The notes under the pieces are model-generated. The model saw nothing but the letters and a program-made list of their open reading frames with translations. It had not been told where the DNA came from and searched no databases. This document shows positions 25,719 through 34,553 of a stretch of DNA of 64,000 nucleotides, in pieces. The stretch's first letter is position 1; every line of letters starts with the position of its first letter. The position numbers and the translations under genes were made by a program. Origin of the DNA: Flavobacteriales bacterium (GTDB taxonomy: Bacteria; Bacteroidota; Bacteroidia; Flavobacteriales_F; PHOS-HE28); the NCBI GenBank assembly GCA_016715895.1, contig JADJXH010000004.1:1984001-2048000 (forward strand), given 5' to 3'.

Positions 25719-28700
25719 CTACGGACGGATCAGCAGGCCTTGCCGGACGACGCCATCCGCCTCCAGCCGCACGATGTACGCGCCCGATGCGGCCATGGTG
25801 AGGTCGATGGGCACCTGGGTGCGATGGCCTGCGGCCAGCGTGCGCACCGGTCGCCCGGCCGGATCGAACACACGCGCCACGCCGCCCGCTCCGGCCGGCC
25901 GGTCGAGCACGAGCACATAGGAGCCATCCTCTGCTGTCGGGCGCAGGTCGAGAGGCTCGGATCCCGCCGGTTCGTCGATCGCGGTGGCCGGTTCCAGGCC
26001 GATGTCGTCCAAGGCCATATCGCTGTATGGGGAGTTGCCGGTGATCCCCCGGAAGCGAGCCGACACGGTGCTGCCGGCGTAGGCCGACAGATCTGCGGTG
26101 CCCTGCCGCCACTGGTCGCCCTGGTCGCCGCTGATCATCGGAACGATGTCGGGCATCAACACTCCGTCCACGATGAGGTCCACATGCAGTTCACCCTGGG
26201 TGGCACCGTACAGGTGGTACCAGAAGCCGAGCGCGTAGGCGCCCTGTGTGGGCAGCGTGAGGCACGGGGTGTGCAGGTCGGCGCGGCGCGCACTGCAGTA
26301 GCCTGAGGACTCGAGGTAGAAGTAGCGTCCGCTCGCGGTACCGAGCGTATGGTCCGTTGCCGGGCCGGTGGACGCGGTGGGCGTGCCCTCAGCGTCCACG
26401 CGCCAGTCGATGTCGTCGTCGATGCCGTTCCGCCCGTTGAACAAGGTGCCCACATCTGCGCAGGCGAGGTCGCAGAGGGCCGAGGAGGAGCACAGGTCGA
26501 GCCCTTCGCCGTTCTCCATGAAGGGGAGGCCCGAGGCGTCCATGGTGCTGTACACCTCGGTGGTCAGGGTGTCATTCGGGGGGAAGGACTCGTTCTGTGC
26601 GGTGGCCCACACACGCACGATGCTGCTGTCATCGTCCGTCAGGCCGTTCAACGGGGTGGTGAAGTTCACCAGCACGCTGTCCCCTGGTGCGATGAGCTGG
26701 CTCAAGGACTGGGTGGTGACCGGGCCGTTGTTCACCTGACGGCCCACGGTGAAGTCCTGCACGGGCAGCAGACCCTCGTTGCGCACCATCACGGAGATCG
26801 ACGGTGCGGGATGGCATTGGAGCACGAGCGCTCCCGGCTGCACCAGGGCCACCGCCGCAAGGTCGTGTTCGGCCTGGCAGTTCACGAGCTGCTGGGGGCG
26901 TGGCAGCGCCATCGAACGCCGTGCACGCGCGCCGTTCGGCGCGATGGCCGTGACGGCGAACCAATCGTCGTGCGCGGCGTGGAGGCCGGTGAAGGTGTGG
27001 GTGGTGCCGATGGTGAAGCCCACGCTGTCCATGTACTGGGCGCCGAGCTTGTGCAGGATGTAGCCGCTGGCCTGCGGTACGGCCGACCAGGAGATCCCCG
27101 CGCTGTCGATGCAGTTGAACGTGACCTGCAGGCCGTCGGCCACGGGTATGATGGTGAAGGGGCCGCTGATGTCGGTGGTGCCGTTGCGCTCCACACGGAA
27201 CAGGGCGTTCTCCACCACCACGTTGCCCAGGCCCAGGTCGAAGTGGCGACGCATCGCAGGGACCTGCGGATAACTGCTCCAGGTGATGCCGCCATCGAGG
27301 CTGAGCGACACGTCGAAGGATGCCGTCCCTTCGAGCGCATCCCAACGGAAGCGATGGCTCTCATCGGCGGCCACCACATCGCCGGCCAGTGGATAGGTGA
27401 TGCGCGGTCCTTCGGGCAGGAACTCGTGCACGAGGTAGTACGCCTGCGGACCCGCCGGTACGTTGCCGCCGGTGACCGTGAAGCTCCAGGTGCCCTGCAC
27501 CGGTGACGGCACGGCCACCTGTTCCACGTTGTTCACATGGTCGGCGCCACGCTGCGCGGGTGCGGCGAGGATGCCGGCCACGGGCGTGTTGTCGAGCTCC
27601 CAGGGTTGGTGGGTGACGGATTGCGGGTCGGTACCCAGCAGGTCAAGGTCGTTCACGAGCGCTTCAGGGGCCTGCAGCGAGGCCGCGGGGTCCATCCAGT
27701 ACAGCATCACGCGCAGCTCACCCACGCCGGCAGGCACCTCGATGGTGTGGACCTGCTGCTGGCCCTGGTCCACCGTGCCGGTGATGAAACGCTCCTCCAC
27801 GATGGCCTGCCAGGCGCGTGACGTGTTCAGGCGCCCCCAGCCGTAGGTGTAATCCGGCCCGTCGTTGCCGAGGTCATCGGCCGTGTTCAGCACCAAGGCC
27901 TTCAGGAGCCCGCTGCTGGGATCGTTGCCGAACAGTCCGCGCCAGCCCTGGTAGAGCACGGCCAGCGAGCCGGCCACGCCGGGCGAGGCGGCCGAGGTGC
28001 CGCTGCCGGTCATGTAAGCGTTGTCCGGGGCGTTGCTGATCTGGCCATTGCCGTACGCGCTGATATCAGGCTTCAGGCGGCCGTCGGCGCTGGGACCTCG
28101 GCTGCTGCTGTTCACCACCAGGTCGTTGTCCGTGAGGTTGGCGGTGGCGATGCAGTTCTTGGCGATCTTGTGTCCACCGGTGATGTTGCCCCAGTCGCTG
28201 CCGGCGCCGTAGCCACAGTCCTGCCCGCCATTATTGCCGGCGGAGAACACCTGAATGAGCGCGGGGTTGGCCACGGTCTCCTGGTCCACCTGGCGCGTCA
28301 CCGTGGTGTAGCCCCCGTTGCATCCGTCGCTGTAGGAGCTGTTGAAGATCACGGCGCCGTTGTTCTGGTGCAGCGTCACCGTATTGGGCAGTGCCCCCTG
28401 GTACTGCCGCACGATGATCTCTGCGCCGGGCGCCATGCCCACGTTGCGCGGGTCGAGGTTGCCCGCCGAGCCCACGATGCCGGCCACCATATCGCCATGG
28501 TCGCCCACCAGGTCCTGGGCCACCGAGCTCTGCGCGGTGCGCCCCTTGAAGTCGATGTGCGGCCCCGCGAATCCGTCGTCGTTCACCACCACGGTCACAC
28601 CGCTGCCGTCGAGACCGCCGGGTGCGCCGGGTACCGGGGCGATGGGGTTCACCCGATGGAAGGTGCGGCCGCGGATGTCCTCGGGCTCGCCGGTCACCGG

Positions 28701-29282
28701 CGCCGGAGCCACCCACTGCACGACAGGGCTGTCCAGGAGCTTTCGCAGGGTGCGGCCGGTGAGCTGCACGATGCGCGAACCTTCGGAACCCTGCTCCTCA
28801 TAGGGAAGGTGTTCCAGCACAGGTGATCGGTCCAATGAACGGCCTCCCAGGTCGGGCCAGGGCACCACGGTGACGGCCACCGAACGGCCGCGCCAGCCCT
28901 TGCCGGTGAGCGCGGTGCGCAGGGCGGGGTCCAGCTTGTCCTCCGCGGTGGGTGCGTGCCAGGCCATGAGCCCGGCGGTGCGCAACAGGTCGCGATCGAT
29001 GTCGGCGGGCATGGAAACGGTCCACGCCTGCGGTGTCAGCGGGTCCAGGAACCGCACGCCGGAGGTCTCCAGCCGCGCACGTTCATCGGCGTTCAGCGTG
29101 TGGTCGAAGGCCAGGTAGCGGTGGATGCGGCCCGCGCGCTGCTCACCCCGCTCCGATGGCAGCGGACCGGTCCCCGGGCGCAGGGCCTCGAGGATGACCG
29201 GGCCGGAGCGCAGTTCCAGGGTCACGGACTGGCCGAAGAGGGGAGCGGCAAGCAACAGGAAGGGGATCGCGGACAAGCGCAT
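25719..29282 (-). CDS. Secreted S8 (subtilisin-like) peptidase with T9SS sorting domain
   Basis: This 1,187-residue exported serine protease has a signal peptide (MRLSAIPFLLLAAPLFGQ), a propeptide-like region to about 210, and an S8 catalytic domain (about 215-500). Its triad is Asp in VVVNDDGFAGPHIDF, His in HGDMVAGIVGSAGN and Ser in GSGTSAASPGVAGS. A jelly-roll P-type domain (about 510-610) and beta-sandwich or CARDB-like modules with a MAM/laminin-like Cys-containing segment follow. A T9SS-type C-terminal domain (LDLRPTAEDGSYVLVLDRPA to QGLLIRP) ends the protein. It probably degrades external protein. The Asp motif reads NDDG rather than the usual DTG, but the catalytic Asp is present. It is transcribed alone; I found no clear -7 box. 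Confidence 0.9.
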   Translation of the reverse strand: MRLSAIPFLLLAAPLFGQSVTLELRSGPVILEALRPGTGPLPSERGEQRAGRIHRYLAFDHTLNADERARLETSGVRFLDPLTPQAWTVSMPADIDRDLLRTAGLMAWHAPTAEDKLDPALRTALTGKGWRGRSVAVTVVPWPDLGGRSLDRSPVLEHLPYEEQGSEGSRIVQLTGRTLRKLLDSPVVQWVAPAPVTGEPEDIRGRTFHRVNPIAPVPGAPGGLDGSGVTVVVNDDGFAGPHIDFKGRTAQSSVAQDLVGDHGDMVAGIVGSAGNLDPRNVGMAPGAEIIVRQYQGALPNTVTLHQNNGAVIFNSSYSDGCNGGYTTVTRQVDQETVANPALIQVFSAGNNGGQDCGYGAGSDWGNITGGHKIAKNCIATANLTDNDLVVNSSSRGPSADGRLKPDISAYGNGQISNAPDNAYMTGSGTSAASPGVAGSLAVLYQGWRGLFGNDPSSGLLKALVLNTADDLGNDGPDYTYGWGRLNTSRAWQAIVEERFITGTVDQGQQQVHTIEVPAGVGELRVMLYWMDPAASLQAPEALVNDLDLLGTDPQSVTHQPWELDNTPVAGILAAPAQRGADHVNNVEQVAVPSPVQGTWSFTVTGGNVPAGPQAYYLVHEFLPEGPRITYPLAGDVVAADESHRFRWDALEGTASFDVSLSLDGGITWSSYPQVPAMRRHFDLGLGNVVVENALFRVERNGTTDISGPFTIIPVADGLQVTFNCIDSAGISWSAVPQASGYILHKLGAQYMDSVGFTIGTTHTFTGLHAAHDDWFAVTAIAPNGARARRSMALPRPQQLVNCQAEHDLAAVALVQPGALVLQCHPAPSISVMVRNEGLLPVQDFTVGRQVNNGPVTTQSLSQLIAPGDSVLVNFTTPLNGLTDDDSSIVRVWATAQNESFPPNDTLTTEVYSTMDASGLPFMENGEGLDLCSSSALCDLACADVGTLFNGRNGIDDDIDWRVDAEGTPTASTGPATDHTLGTASGRYFYLESSGYCSARRADLHTPCLTLPTQGAYALGFWYHLYGATQGELHVDLIVDGVLMPDIVPMISGDQGDQWRQGTADLSAYAGSTVSARFRGITGNSPYSDMALDDIGLEPATAIDEPAGSEPLDLRPTAEDGSYVLVLDRPAGAGGVARVFDPAGRPVRTLAAGHRTQVPIDLTMAASGAYIVRLEADGVVRQGLLIRP

Positions 29283-29372
29283 GGGCCGAAGATCGGATGA
29301 CAGGGTGCACGTCGGCCTCCCGCTTGAACATGGAAGGCCCTCACCCTTGTAAACCCGCAGGGCGGGAATGGT

Positions 29373-29741
29373 TCAGGCCGGGTCCTTGAACCGGTCAATG
29401 TCGCGCCGGTCGCGTTTGGTGGGTCGACCCTCGCCCGGAGCGCGGCCCTGGGCCTGCACCCGGCGTGCCATCTCCAGCTTTTGCAGGTCATCCCAAGGCG
29501 TCTCGTCCACGATGTGGTCGGGCACGAGCCTGGCGGCCATGCGCGTGCGGGGCAGGGCCGTGACGCGGAACACGCGCCAGATGGGCGGCTCGCGCACGCC
29601 GATGCGGTCATCGATGTGCACCTCGGCGGCCGGCTTCACCTCACGGTCGTTCAGGCGCACGCGGCCACGCTGGCAGGCCTCGGTGGCCAGGCTGCGGCTC
29701 TTGTGCAGCCGCACGCACCAGAGGAACTTGTCGATGCGCAT
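29373..29741 (-). CDS. hslR: S4-domain RNA-binding protein, heat shock protein 15-like
   Basis: This is a 122-residue RNA-binding protein. Hsp15 binds free 50S subunits carrying stalled nascent chains and helps recycle them. The S4 domain occupies the first ~60 residues (MRIDKFLWCVRLHKSRSLAT, then GRVRLNDREVKPAAEVHIDD). A basic tail rich in Arg, Gly and Lys follows, typical of the family. The start was set at MRIDKFLW, the conserved N-terminus; the 27 upstream in-frame residues look like non-coding sequence. It is a single-gene unit between the subtilase and tRNA-Arg. Confidence 0.88.
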   Translation of the reverse strand: MRIDKFLWCVRLHKSRSLATEACQRGRVRLNDREVKPAAEVHIDDRIGVREPPIWRVFRVTALPRTRMAARLVPDHIVDETPWDDLQKLEMARRVQAQGRAPGEGRPTKRDRRDIDRFKDPA

Positions 29742-29915
29742 CAGGAGAACATCTGCCCATGTGACCATGTGCACAGGCACGCGGAGCTGGGTCGGAGGTC
29801 GGTCCGAAGGTCGGCCTTCCATCAGGGATCCTCCAAGCCAGGGGTCGTTCGAACTGCAGCGGGCAGCGGTTCGGAGCCCCCATGGGCGCGTGACCGCAAG
29901 AGCACATGGTCACAT

Positions 29916-29943
29916 GAAAAAGGCGGCGCTCATCGCGCCGCCT
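29916..29943 (-). terminator. Intrinsic terminator of tRNA-Arg
   Basis: On the minus strand a 9-bp stem, AGGCGGCGC with GCGCCGCCT, has a 5-nt loop and is followed by TTTTT. It begins 2 nt after the tRNA 3' end. Confidence 0.85.
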
Positions 29944-29945
29944 CG

Positions 29946-30019
29946 TGACCCCGGCAGGACTCGAACCTGCAACCAACAGAACCGGAATCTGTCATTCTAT
30001 CCAATTGAACTACGGGGCC
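29946..30019 (-). tRNA. tRNA-Arg (anticodon CCG)
   Basis: The acceptor arm is GGCCCCG/CGGGGTC with one G-U pair. The anticodon stem ACAGA/TCTGT encloses the loop TTCCGGT, giving anticodon CCG. The T-arm is GCAGG-TTCGAGT-CCTGC. The discriminator is A and CCA is not encoded. It reads CGG codons, which are frequent in this GC-rich genome. Confidence 0.95.
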
Positions 30020-30061
30020 GGTCCGCCCGGGGGAAGGTCATCCCCGCCCCCGGAAGCGCGG

Positions 30062-30069
30062 CAAAGATA
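30062..30069 (-). promoter_or_regulatory. Promoter -7 box for tRNA-Arg
   Basis: TATCTTTG on the minus strand is an exact TAnnTTTG match, 42 nt before the mature tRNA 5' end. It is divergent from the typA promoter. Confidence 0.55.
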
Positions 30070-30100
30070 GCGATCCGCCCCGCCACGCGGCAGGAAGCCC

Positions 30101-30108
30101 TACCTTTG
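30101..30108 (+). promoter_or_regulatory. Promoter -7 box for typA
   Basis: TACCTTTG is an exact TAnnTTTG match, 50 nt before the chosen ATG. Confidence 0.6.
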
Positions 30109-30158
30109 CCGGCCTTTTGCACGGCCCTCCAATCCCTGCCGCCCCTGCGGTGCCTCCC

Positions 30159-31976
30159 ATGACCGACCTGCGCAACATCGCCATCATCGCCCACGTGGAC
30201 CACGGCAAGACCACGCTGGTGGACAAGATCCTCCACCAATGCCAGCTCTTCCGGGTGAACGAGGAGGTGAAGGACCTGCTGTTGGACAACAACGACCTGG
30301 AGCGGGAGCGCGGGATCACGATCCTCAGCAAGAACGTGAGCGTGCGCTACAAGGGCACCAAGATCAACATCATCGACACCCCGGGCCACAGCGACTTCGG
30401 CGGCGAGGTGGAGCGCGTGCTGAACATGGCCGACGGGGTGATCCTGCTCGTGGACGCCTTCGAGGGCCCGATGCCACAGACCCGGTTCGTGCTGGGGAAG
30501 GCCATCGAGCTCGGGTTGAAGCCGGTGGTGGTGATCAACAAGGTGGACAAGCCGAACTGCACGCCCGAGGAGGTGTACGAGGCCGTGTTCGAGCTGATGT
30601 TCGCCCTGGACGCCAGCGAGGACCAGCTCGATTTCCCGGTGGTGTACGGCAGCAGCAAGCAGGGCTGGATGGGCCCCGACTGGAAGTCCCCGACCGAGGA
30701 TGTGAGCCACCTGCTCGATGTGATCGTGCAGCACGTACCGGCGCCGCGTCAGGTGGAAGGCACGCTTCAGCTGCGCATCACCAGCCTCGATTACAGCAGT
30801 TTTCAAGGCAGGATCGCCGTGGGGCGCGTCTCGCGCGGTACCGTCCGCCCGGGCCAGCAGGTCACCCTGGTGAAGAACGACGGCACCCAGCAGAAGGGGC
30901 AGGTCAAGGAGCTGATGGTGTTCGAAGGCCTGGGCAAGGAGAAGGTGAAGCACGAGGTGGGTTGCGGCGAGATCGTGGCGGTGATGGGGTTGGAGGGTTT
31001 TGACATCGGCGACACCATCGCGGACGCCGAGAACCCGGAGGGCCTGCCCCGCTTCTCGGTGGACGAGCCCACCATGAGCATGCTCTTCACCATCAACAAC
31101 TCGCCCTTCTTCGGGCGTGAGGGGCAGTTCGTCACCAGCCGCCACGTGCGCGACCGCCTGTTCAAGGAGATCGAGAAGAACCTGGCGATGCGCCTTCAGG
31201 AGACCGACAGCCCCGACCGGCTGCTGGTGTTCGGACGCGGCATCCTGCATCTGAGCATCCTGGTGGAGACCATGCGCCGCGAAGGCTACGAGTTCCAGCT
31301 GGGCCAGCCGCAGGTGCTGTACAAGGAGGTCGACGGCCAGCGCCACGAGCCGATCGAGCTGCTCACCGTGCAGGTGCCGGAGCAATTCAGCAGCCGTGTG
31401 ATCGACCACGTGACGCGCCGCAAGGGCGACATCCTCAACATCGAGCAGAAGAGCGACCGCACGGTGCTGGAGTTCAGCATCCCTGCGCGCGGCATCATCG
31501 GCCTGCGCAACGTGCTGCTCACCGCCACCGAGGGCGAGGCCATCATCGCGCACCGGTTCAAGGGCTATGAGCCGTACAAGGGCCAGATCGCCACGCCGCG
31601 CCCGGGCTGCATCGTGAGCGCCGAGACCGGCACCGCCATCGCCTATGCCATCGACAAGCTGCAGGACCGCGGCAAGTTCTTCATCGAGCCCGGGGAGGAG
31701 GTGTACGCCGGCCAGGTGATCGGAGAGAGCCCCAAGCCGGGGGAGGAGCTCGGTGTGAACGTGATCCGCGTGAAGAAGCTCACCAACATGCGCGCCAGCG
31801 GCAGCGACGACAAGGTGAACATCGCGCCTGCGGTCAAGTTCAGCCTGGAGGAGTGCATGGAGTACATCGCCGAGGACGAGTACCTCGAGGTGACGCCCAA
31901 GAGCCTGCGCATCCGCAAGATCCTGCTGGACGAGAACGAACGGAAGCGCGCGGCGAAGAAGCTGCAGGAGGCCTAG
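30159..31976 (+). CDS. typA: Ribosome-binding translational GTPase TypA/BipA
   Basis: This 605-residue GTPase binds the 70S/50S ribosome, helps subunit assembly and supports growth under stress and cold. The G domain (about 1-200) has G1 AHVDHGKTT, G2 RERGITI, G3 DTPGHSDFGGE and G4 NKVDK. Next are the EF-Tu-like domain II, EF-G-like domains III and V, and the TypA-specific C-terminal domain with TNMRASGSDDK and SLEECMEYI. Length and order are as in the family. The start was chosen at MTDLRNIAII; 14 upstream in-frame residues do not match the family. The neighbours are unrelated. Confidence 0.97.
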   Translation: MTDLRNIAIIAHVDHGKTTLVDKILHQCQLFRVNEEVKDLLLDNNDLERERGITILSKNVSVRYKGTKINIIDTPGHSDFGGEVERVLNMADGVILLVDAFEGPMPQTRFVLGKAIELGLKPVVVINKVDKPNCTPEEVYEAVFELMFALDASEDQLDFPVVYGSSKQGWMGPDWKSPTEDVSHLLDVIVQHVPAPRQVEGTLQLRITSLDYSSFQGRIAVGRVSRGTVRPGQQVTLVKNDGTQQKGQVKELMVFEGLGKEKVKHEVGCGEIVAVMGLEGFDIGDTIADAENPEGLPRFSVDEPTMSMLFTINNSPFFGREGQFVTSRHVRDRLFKEIEKNLAMRLQETDSPDRLLVFGRGILHLSILVETMRREGYEFQLGQPQVLYKEVDGQRHEPIELLTVQVPEQFSSRVIDHVTRRKGDILNIEQKSDRTVLEFSIPARGIIGLRNVLLTATEGEAIIAHRFKGYEPYKGQIATPRPGCIVSAETGTAIAYAIDKLQDRGKFFIEPGEEVYAGQVIGESPKPGEELGVNVIRVKKLTNMRASGSDDKVNIAPAVKFSLEECMEYIAEDEYLEVTPKSLRIRKILLDENERKRAAKKLQEA

Positions 31977-32028
31977 GGCATTGGTCCATGCGGACAGGTG
32001 TCCATGTGCCCATGGCCTTGCCCACCGC

Positions 32029-33051
32029 TCAGCGCATGATCTGGATCGGCCGCATGGCTCCCGGTGTGCACACCAGGTAGCTCCCTGCGGGAAGGCTGTT
32101 CAACGGGACCGTCGTCCGTTCGCCGGTAAGCGTTCCCTGCAGGACCACGTGCCCTGCGGCATCAACAAGCTGCATGGGCATGCCGCTCCACGAGGCGTCC
32201 GTCACGATGGTCAGTTCACCCGAGGCGGGGTTGGGAAGTACGTGGAGTTCCGCTTCGCCATGGACCGACGGCACGCTGGTGGTACCCTCCAGCAGCCACG
32301 CCAGCGCATCCATCATGTGCGTGCGGAAGAGCGTGTCGCTCACATAGTTGTCCGCCGCATGCCCGAGGGCGGTGTAGAACACGCGTGAGCCGGTGGGCAG
32401 GCTTCGGGTCCAGCTCATGGCACGGGGCGCGTCGTAGGAGTTCACCAGCCCGTTCGGCCCCACGGTTTGCTCCACGCGCAGCACCTCCACGTTGTCGGGC
32501 CCGTAGTACCCGCCCTCCCAGTAGTAGTACTCTTCGTTCTTCACCCAGAGGTCGGGCAGGTCGGCGGTGCTTGCGTGGCTGCCGATATGCTGTATGGCAT
32601 ACGAGGGCGTTCCGTTCACATGGTTCGGGGTCTGCTGGACGCTGGCGCCGATCAGCTCCGCGAAGAAGTCCCAGGTGCCCGTGTTGCCGCCGTTGGCCGA
32701 GCTGTGGCGGTAGGTGTCGCAGGCGGCATGGATGCCCAGCACATGGCCGCCGTTCGCCACCCAGGTCTCGAAGTGGGCCCGTTGCTGCGCATCAAGGATG
32801 GCATCGCCACTGGTGTTGGCGAAGACGATGGCATCGTAGGTGCCGAGCACCTGTGGATCGCTGAAGGGCGCACCGCTGGCATCATCGTCCACCAGCAGGC
32901 CGAGCTCCTGCGCGATGCCTTGGAACAGGGAGAAGGACACCGCCCGCGTACCGTGGTCGAAGCCGCTGGTGCGCGTGAAGTGGAGCACACGCGGTTGGGC
33001 GTGCACTGCGAAAGGCATCGCGCCCAGAGCGAGGTACAGGAAGCGCTTCAT
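32029..33051 (-). CDS. Secreted ThuA-like domain protein with T9SS sorting domain
   Basis: This 340-residue exported protein has a signal peptide (MKRFLYLALGAMPFAVHA) and a ThuA-like domain (about 20-250). The domain is a class I glutamine-amidotransferase-like fold, with FTRTSGFDHGTR, VFANTSGDAILDAQQ, NGGHVLGIHAACDTYRH and YTALGHAADNY. ThuA is linked to trehalose/trehalulose use; in Bacteroidota such domains often belong to sugar-related secreted proteins, but no catalytic role is shown here. A T9SS-type C-terminal domain (HVLPNPASGELTIV to PIQIMR) ends the protein. A -7 box TAGCTTCG at 33060-33067 lies just upstream. It converges on typA. Confidence 0.88.
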   Translation of the reverse strand: MKRFLYLALGAMPFAVHAQPRVLHFTRTSGFDHGTRAVSFSLFQGIAQELGLLVDDDASGAPFSDPQVLGTYDAIVFANTSGDAILDAQQRAHFETWVANGGHVLGIHAACDTYRHSSANGGNTGTWDFFAELIGASVQQTPNHVNGTPSYAIQHIGSHASTADLPDLWVKNEEYYYWEGGYYGPDNVEVLRVEQTVGPNGLVNSYDAPRAMSWTRSLPTGSRVFYTALGHAADNYVSDTLFRTHMMDALAWLLEGTTSVPSVHGEAELHVLPNPASGELTIVTDASWSGMPMQLVDAAGHVVLQGTLTGERTTVPLNSLPAGSYLVCTPGAMRPIQIMR

Positions 33052-33059
33052 CGGTGCCT

Positions 33060-33067
33060 CGAAGCTA
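33060..33067 (-). promoter_or_regulatory. Promoter -7 box for the ThuA-like gene
   Basis: TAGCTTCG on the minus strand is one base from TAnnTTTG. It ends 8 nt before the ATG, so the transcript may be nearly leaderless. Confidence 0.5.
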
Positions 33068-33143
33068 GGCGATCGAACCCGGGGCGGTGACGCGTGTACG
33101 GGTGGGCTGAACGGATGCCGATCGGCATCGAAACCCCACGATC

Positions 33144-34499
33144 ATGCAACGCAACACCTTCATCGTTCTGGCCCTGTCGGCCACCGCCGGCATCGTCGTC
33201 CTGCTGGCCTCGTTCACTCCACCGACCAGCGACCCGCGCCATGCGGGGGTTCACTGTCCGGCACCGCCGCCGCGGTCGGCGGAGGCCCCGAAATGCGTGT
33301 TCATGACGGTCTACGAAGGCGCCGGACTGGACAGCACGTTCGTACTGCGCACCCCGGAGAAGGTGCTTCAGGCCGAGCAGCGTGGCCTGCAATGGCTGGT
33401 GAAGGCACAGGGTGCGGATGGTGGTTATGGAGCCGGCAGTCATGCGCGACAGGATGTGATGGACCCGCACGCGGTGACCAGCGATCCGGCCACCACGGCG
33501 ATGGTCGCCATGGCCATTATGCGTATGGGCAGCACGCTGGATCAGGGTGCGCACGCCCAGCAGCTGGGCCGCGCCACGGAGTATCTGCTGAAGCAGGTGG
33601 AGGCCGCGCCTCGTGATGCCGTGAACATCACCCAGCTCCAGGGGACGCAGATCCAGGCGAAACTGGGCGCGAACATCGATGTGGCCCTGGCTGCGCAATA
33701 CCTCAGCAACCTGGTGGCCAAACTGAACGATCAGCACCCGAAGCGGCTGCGCTGCATGCGTGCGCTGAACACCTGTGTGGGCATGATCCAGCGTGGGCAG
33801 AACGCGGACGGCAGCATGCGCGGCGACGGCTGGGCCGGCGTGCTCCAGAGCAGCTTCGCCGCGAGCGCGCTGGAGAGCGCCAAGGCCCAGGGTGCCGAGG
33901 TGGACGACGAGTCGTTGCGCCTGGCGCGCGATTACCAGAAGAACAACTTCGATGCGGACAAGGGCACGGTGGCCACCGAGCGCGCAGCGGGTGTCACGCT
34001 GTATGCCGTGAGCGGCAGCACCCGGAACAGCGCTGCGGAGGCCCGCGAGGTGAACGAGCGGATGGAGCGGGCCAAGCGCGAGGGCAAAGTGGCCGCAGCC
34101 GCACCGGTGAGCGTGGAGACACTGGAGGATGCGGGATACAGCCGCACCGAGGCCGAGCGGATGAACGCGGCCTGGCAGGTGTATGACGCTGCCAAGCAGC
34201 AGGCCCAGCGCGAGGATGTCATCAGCGGCTTCGGGAACAACGGGGGTGAGGAGTTCCTGAGCTTCCTGCAGACGGGCGAGTCCCTGGTGATCGCCAAGGA
34301 CCAGGGCTGGCGGAACTGGTACCAGCAGACCACGGGTCGCCTGGTGGGCATCCAGAACAACGACGGCAGCTGGAACGGTCACCACTGCATCACCAGCCCG
34401 GTGTTCTGCACGGCCACTTCCCTGCTCATCCTCAGCATCAACAACGACATCGAGCATCTGCTGGCGCAGGGGGCGGTGAAGTACCGGGGGGGCAACTGA
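33144..34499 (+). CDS. Exported terpene-cyclase/prenyltransferase-like toroid protein
   Basis: This 451-residue protein starts with a hydrophobic export or anchor segment (FIVLALSATAGIVVLLASF). The rest is largely helical and has three repeats resembling the QW motifs of squalene-hopene cyclases: KAQGADGGYGAG, QRGQNADGSMRGDGW and QNNDGSWNGHHCIT. This fits an alpha/alpha toroid. The cyclase acid motif DxDD is absent, the length is well below the ~630 residues of hopene cyclases, and the protein is exported. A binding or unknown role is therefore more likely than terpene cyclisation. It is a single gene followed by a strong terminator, and I saw no -7 box. Confidence 0.75.
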   Translation: MQRNTFIVLALSATAGIVVLLASFTPPTSDPRHAGVHCPAPPPRSAEAPKCVFMTVYEGAGLDSTFVLRTPEKVLQAEQRGLQWLVKAQGADGGYGAGSHARQDVMDPHAVTSDPATTAMVAMAIMRMGSTLDQGAHAQQLGRATEYLLKQVEAAPRDAVNITQLQGTQIQAKLGANIDVALAAQYLSNLVAKLNDQHPKRLRCMRALNTCVGMIQRGQNADGSMRGDGWAGVLQSSFAASALESAKAQGAEVDDESLRLARDYQKNNFDADKGTVATERAAGVTLYAVSGSTRNSAAEAREVNERMERAKREGKVAAAAPVSVETLEDAGYSRTEAERMNAAWQVYDAAKQQAQREDVISGFGNNGGEEFLSFLQTGESLVIAKDQGWRNWYQQTTGRLVGIQNNDGSWNGHHCITSPVFCTATSLLILSINNDIEHLLAQGAVKYRGGN

Positions 34500-34521
34500 G
34501 GGCCGGTGGGCGATGGCGGAG

Positions 34522-34544
34522 GGCCCGGCGCACGCCGGGCCTTT
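34522..34544 (+). terminator. Intrinsic terminator after the toroid protein gene
   Basis: GGCCCGGCG (34522-34530) pairs perfectly with CGCCGGGCC (34533-34541) and is followed by TTTCGTCCTT. It lies between two converging genes. Confidence 0.7.
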
Positions 34545-34553
34545 CGTCCTTGC

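Noticed and set aside
33144..34499. Squalene-hopene cyclase
   Set aside because: The DxDD motif is missing, it is too short, and it has an export signal.
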